A stretch of DNA of 64,000 nucleotides, taken from the NCBI GenBank assembly GCA_947034885.2, contig OX344749.2, forward strand, positions 14,957,501-15,021,500, written 5' to 3'. The notes beneath the pieces were generated by a model, which saw only the letters and a program-made list of their open reading frames with translations, was not told the DNA's origin and did no database searches. Within the stretch, counting starts at the first letter, position 1. Each line of letters starts with the position of its first letter. A program made the position numbers and the translations under genes. Source of the stretch: Thuidium tamariscinum. Taxonomy: Eukaryota > Streptophyta > Bryopsida > Hypnales > Thuidiaceae. Of the stretch, positions 55,801-64,000 are shown piece after piece.

Positions 55801-57540
55801 TAGCATATAGGGTATACTAGTAGTAGATATGAGCAACAAAGAATTTGCATTGCATAAGGCCAATTGTCCTAGCATCAAGTTAATATAAAGCACAAGAGGC
55901 TTACTGGTCATGACATCAAGCAAGAAAAGGAAGCTTGATGGCAATAATGAATAAGAAATTGGTAAATAACTCTAACCTCCTCCTAATCCTAATAGCCAAC
56001 TACTTACTAGCCTTCCCTTCATCCAATATCCTACTATAGTCAATATCATTGCCACGTTGGGTATGCATATTGCTCCACTAAAAAATCAACCACTCATTAC
56101 TATACCATATCAACTAAAATTTCTCAAGTATTGAAAAGAGATAGTCTAAATATCCTTCAAATTTTCCAATTCCACTAGCTAATTTGCACTAACTCTTGAT
56201 TTTCTTGAGCCATTGGAGAGAACCCTAAAAGAAAATTATATATATATATATATATATATAAAACTAAAATTATATACTTACCATAGCTAAAAATATTATA
56301 TTCATATTGAAATTGGAGATTTCAATAACTACTATAAGTTTTGAAAATACAAAAATAACTAACAATAAAATAGAGAATAGATTTTCACTTGGAGACCTTA
56401 GTAGATCTTCAAGGTTGAGGATATTGGGCTATGGGCTAGTTCATCCAATTCTTACAACATCCTACTAAATAAAGATTTACTTGGCATATTCTATATATTG
56501 GTGGCAATAATGTTTGATGAAAATTTAGAGCTTCCACAATTATTTTTTTTGTTCTAAAAAATGAACTAGTTGTTTTCTAAAGTTGACTAGTTTTATATTC
56601 TCAACTTCAAATTTTTTTTTGGCTCATTTCCTCTATTATCACTTTTTACAACTCAATTTCTTGTACTCTCAAAAACGTATGGGCTAAAATCTCTATATGT
56701 CTAGATATTGTTGGTTTTAGATATAAAATCTACTTGTAATGGGATTATGAAAAAATCCCTTCTATGAGTGTAGATTATGAAATTTTTTCCCTCCATTTGG
56801 AAGAGGTTAGAATCCATTGAAATTTTAGTTGATAAATTACAAACTTTCATTGAAGGACCTTAACTTGGATGAAGCCGTTGTTTCTTCTAGAATTTTCTTT
56901 GGTGCTATGCACTTTAGTTTGATTATCCGCTTAGAATCAACCTTCATCCTAAATGTAATATACAAATTTTCATAACATCTTTGGCAAAGCTCTTCACTCA
57001 AGAGTGAAAGTATGAATCACTTTTACTATCTTCTCAGACATTATGCATCCAATACAAATTTTTATAGTGAAGGTAAATAGGATGTTGCCAAAATCAATTA
57101 ATATTTTTATGTAGTTTTTAAAATATTTACTATTTTTTACATGATTTATTTAATTTGTCACATATTAGATTTTAGAGGGTTTAATTCTCAAATGAGTTTG
57201 AAATGATAGTTTTCAACTCAAAATTTAAACACCGTATTCTTGATTAAAGGTTGCGAGAATTTATTGAAGGAATTTTAAAAATTAACAATTTGTTGCCCTT
57301 CATATAAGAGGGTTTCTATTATGTGAGCTTAGAAGTGTGAGCCTATGAGCTTAGAAGACTATACATCTATAATATAAGTGTCTTTATTAAAGAAACCTTC
57401 TATGATTATAGTAAATTTATATTATGGATACCTATATTATGGATGTTTATGAGTTTTAACTTGTGATGGTTTTTCATTCGTTCCTAGTGATTGGCAAAAT
57501 ATGGAAAGCCCACATGTTGATTCATGACAAGAAAAGTCAT
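55801..57540. other. AT-rich intergenic DNA with TA repeat
   Basis: No gene recognised. A (TA)12 run occupies 56237-56260. Confidence 0.45.
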
Positions 57541-58171
57541 AACCGGTTGTTGACTTTTCAATGCTAACATTTACTGTACCCAATATCAATATTCACGGTA
57601 CCGTCCATGCGTTGGACCTGCGCTTGTACATTCTTGTGACCCGCACTGTATTTGTAGCGATACTGCCCCTCTTACAGGGCTCCATTGAAGATGCTCGTTT
57701 TCAGAATCCGACCGGTTGTTTTTCCGATTCCACCGTAGTAGTTGGTGGTTTTCCCAAACGTTCGGTGGCAGACTGGCAGTGTACCTTGCTTGACTCTCAG
57801 AAATTCTTGCTGCCAGCACATAACTTAATTCAGGTAGCATCAATGGATCTCGTTGAAGAATGTGCTGTATTTGAATCTTGTACGGTTGGGTTCAGTTTGT
57901 TCCGTGAATTCCAGTGATGGCGAAGACATTCGGTGTTGGTCCTAAACCCCAATCCTCTGTACGTACTAAACCCCTCTCTGTTCTCCTCTGTTCTGTTGCT
58001 TTTAAAGAGGTTTCCTGGTTCTTTTCATATGATTTGGCGGTTAGCGTGACGTAGACGAAATAGTAGTGCGCAATTGAACTCATTTCCTTTCGTGGAACGA
58101 ATTAGGGTTTGGAGTTCGCTATGAGGTAAGGCGGGGATGGCGGTCGTTTCCATGCCGTAGTGCCCTGGGGA
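57541..58171 (+). promoter_or_regulatory. Probable promoter and 5' leader of the uridine kinase gene
   Basis: Composition rises in GC from about 57540. A 118-codon plus frame (57561-57917) has no known domain and precedes the leader. I treat it as upstream transcribed or promoter sequence, not a gene. Two short upstream frames lie just before the main start. Confidence 0.45.
58121..58160 (+). promoter_or_regulatory. Two short upstream reading frames before the kinase start
   Basis: ATG AGG TAA at 58121-58129, and an eight-codon frame ATG...TAG at 58137-58160 with a second in-frame ATG at 58152. Both end before the chosen start at 58172, 11 bases after the second stop. If transcribed, they would be expected to reduce initiation at the main ATG. 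Confidence 0.5.
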
Positions 58172-63489
<5,318 letters not shown>

Positions 63490-64000
63490 TAGAGATTATT
63501 TGTCCTCATTCCAAGGTGAGTTGTTACGCACAACATTCTTGATCTAAAATCTTCGAACTTCAAATGAGAGCCAGCTTGGATTCCTGGGGAGATAAGTTCG
63601 TGATAACTTCATACAGGAGAGAATCAGAATAAGATCAGAATTGATACGGCTTTTTGAGGGTGCCTTTCAAGATCAGAATCGATTCAACGTTTTGAGGGTG
63701 CCTGTCAGATGGGCTATAGAATGATATGCTAGTTCTCATTGAATGTAGGAGTAATTTGCACATCTTCAAATCCAGAAACTCCCTTAAACTTGAGAAGTTC
63801 AATGAAGGGTGACGTTGGTGGGTGCCACTAATTTACTTTCTTTTGGCATCTAATTCTTTCGTTACTGTGTATTGTATTGTGGCCTCCACGTTCAAGCCCA
63901 CTCCATTTTCGTGAATGGCTTGAGTTCTCGTTTTGTTTCACTTGTAAGGAATCTTTGAAATCTGTGATATGAGCCACGTCATAGAGGTTGGTGGCAGCCT
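63490..64000 (+). other. 3' flank of the kinase gene
   Basis: Probable 3' UTR and downstream sequence. AAGATCAGAAT..GATACGGCTTTTTGAGGGTGCCT at about 63630 recurs in variant form about 40 bases later (two short direct copies). No further gene before the window edge. Confidence 0.4.

Noticed and set aside
57561..57917. 118-codon frame upstream of the kinase gene
   Set aside because: No family match. It lies where promoter or leader sequence is expected.

Overview
This window is nuclear DNA of a plant. Four intron-rich genes encode proteins that match well-known plant families: the UTP13/TORMOZ WD40 protein, chloroplast-type GET3, a group I bZIP, and a uridine kinase-like UK-UPRT fusion. Introns are mostly 80-700 bp with GT-AG borders. 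Long AT-rich, gene-poor tracts full of decayed DNA transposons separate the genes. Small introns, long AT-rich intergenic tracts and modest divergence from Arabidopsis proteins recalled from memory would suit a bryophyte or another non-seed plant. That placement is inference.

Layout. 1-4246 (+): 3' part of a UTP13 gene, cut by the left edge. 4855-7417: a complete non-autonomous CACTA (EnSpm) element with matching termini and a TAA target duplication. 8.7-9.0 kb: a short degenerate tandem repeat. 12.05-15.82 kb (-): a broken hAT-type transposase gene. 16-20.6 kb: repeat-rich DNA whose last repeat reaches to about 310 bp before the next start codon. 20904-24367 (+): GET3B-like targeting ATPase with a likely transit peptide, 11 exons. 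24.4-34 kb: AT-rich repeats, including two related TTAA-bounded elements, an inverted pair of a second TTAA-bounded family, and a Tourist-like MITE. 34744-37657 (-): bZIP gene, 4 exons, with a GC-rich upstream zone to about 38.9 kb. 39.4-53.5 kb: nested AT-rich repeats, with further TTAA-associated repeats and a second TTA-duplicating MITE. 53.6-55.5 kb: an island of normal base composition without a recognisable protein. 58172-63489 (+): uridine kinase/UPRT gene, 14 exons, with two short upstream reading frames before its start.

The four genes are unrelated housekeeping or regulatory functions: rRNA processing, tail-anchored protein targeting in plastids, transcription control and pyrimidine salvage. 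There is no sign that they form a cluster. The most unusual content is the set of at least three short-element families whose ends abut TTAA (CCC...GGG termini in two of them). This resembles piggyBac target preference and is rarely discussed for plants. All exon borders were derived by eye from reading frame, GT-AG sites and family similarity.
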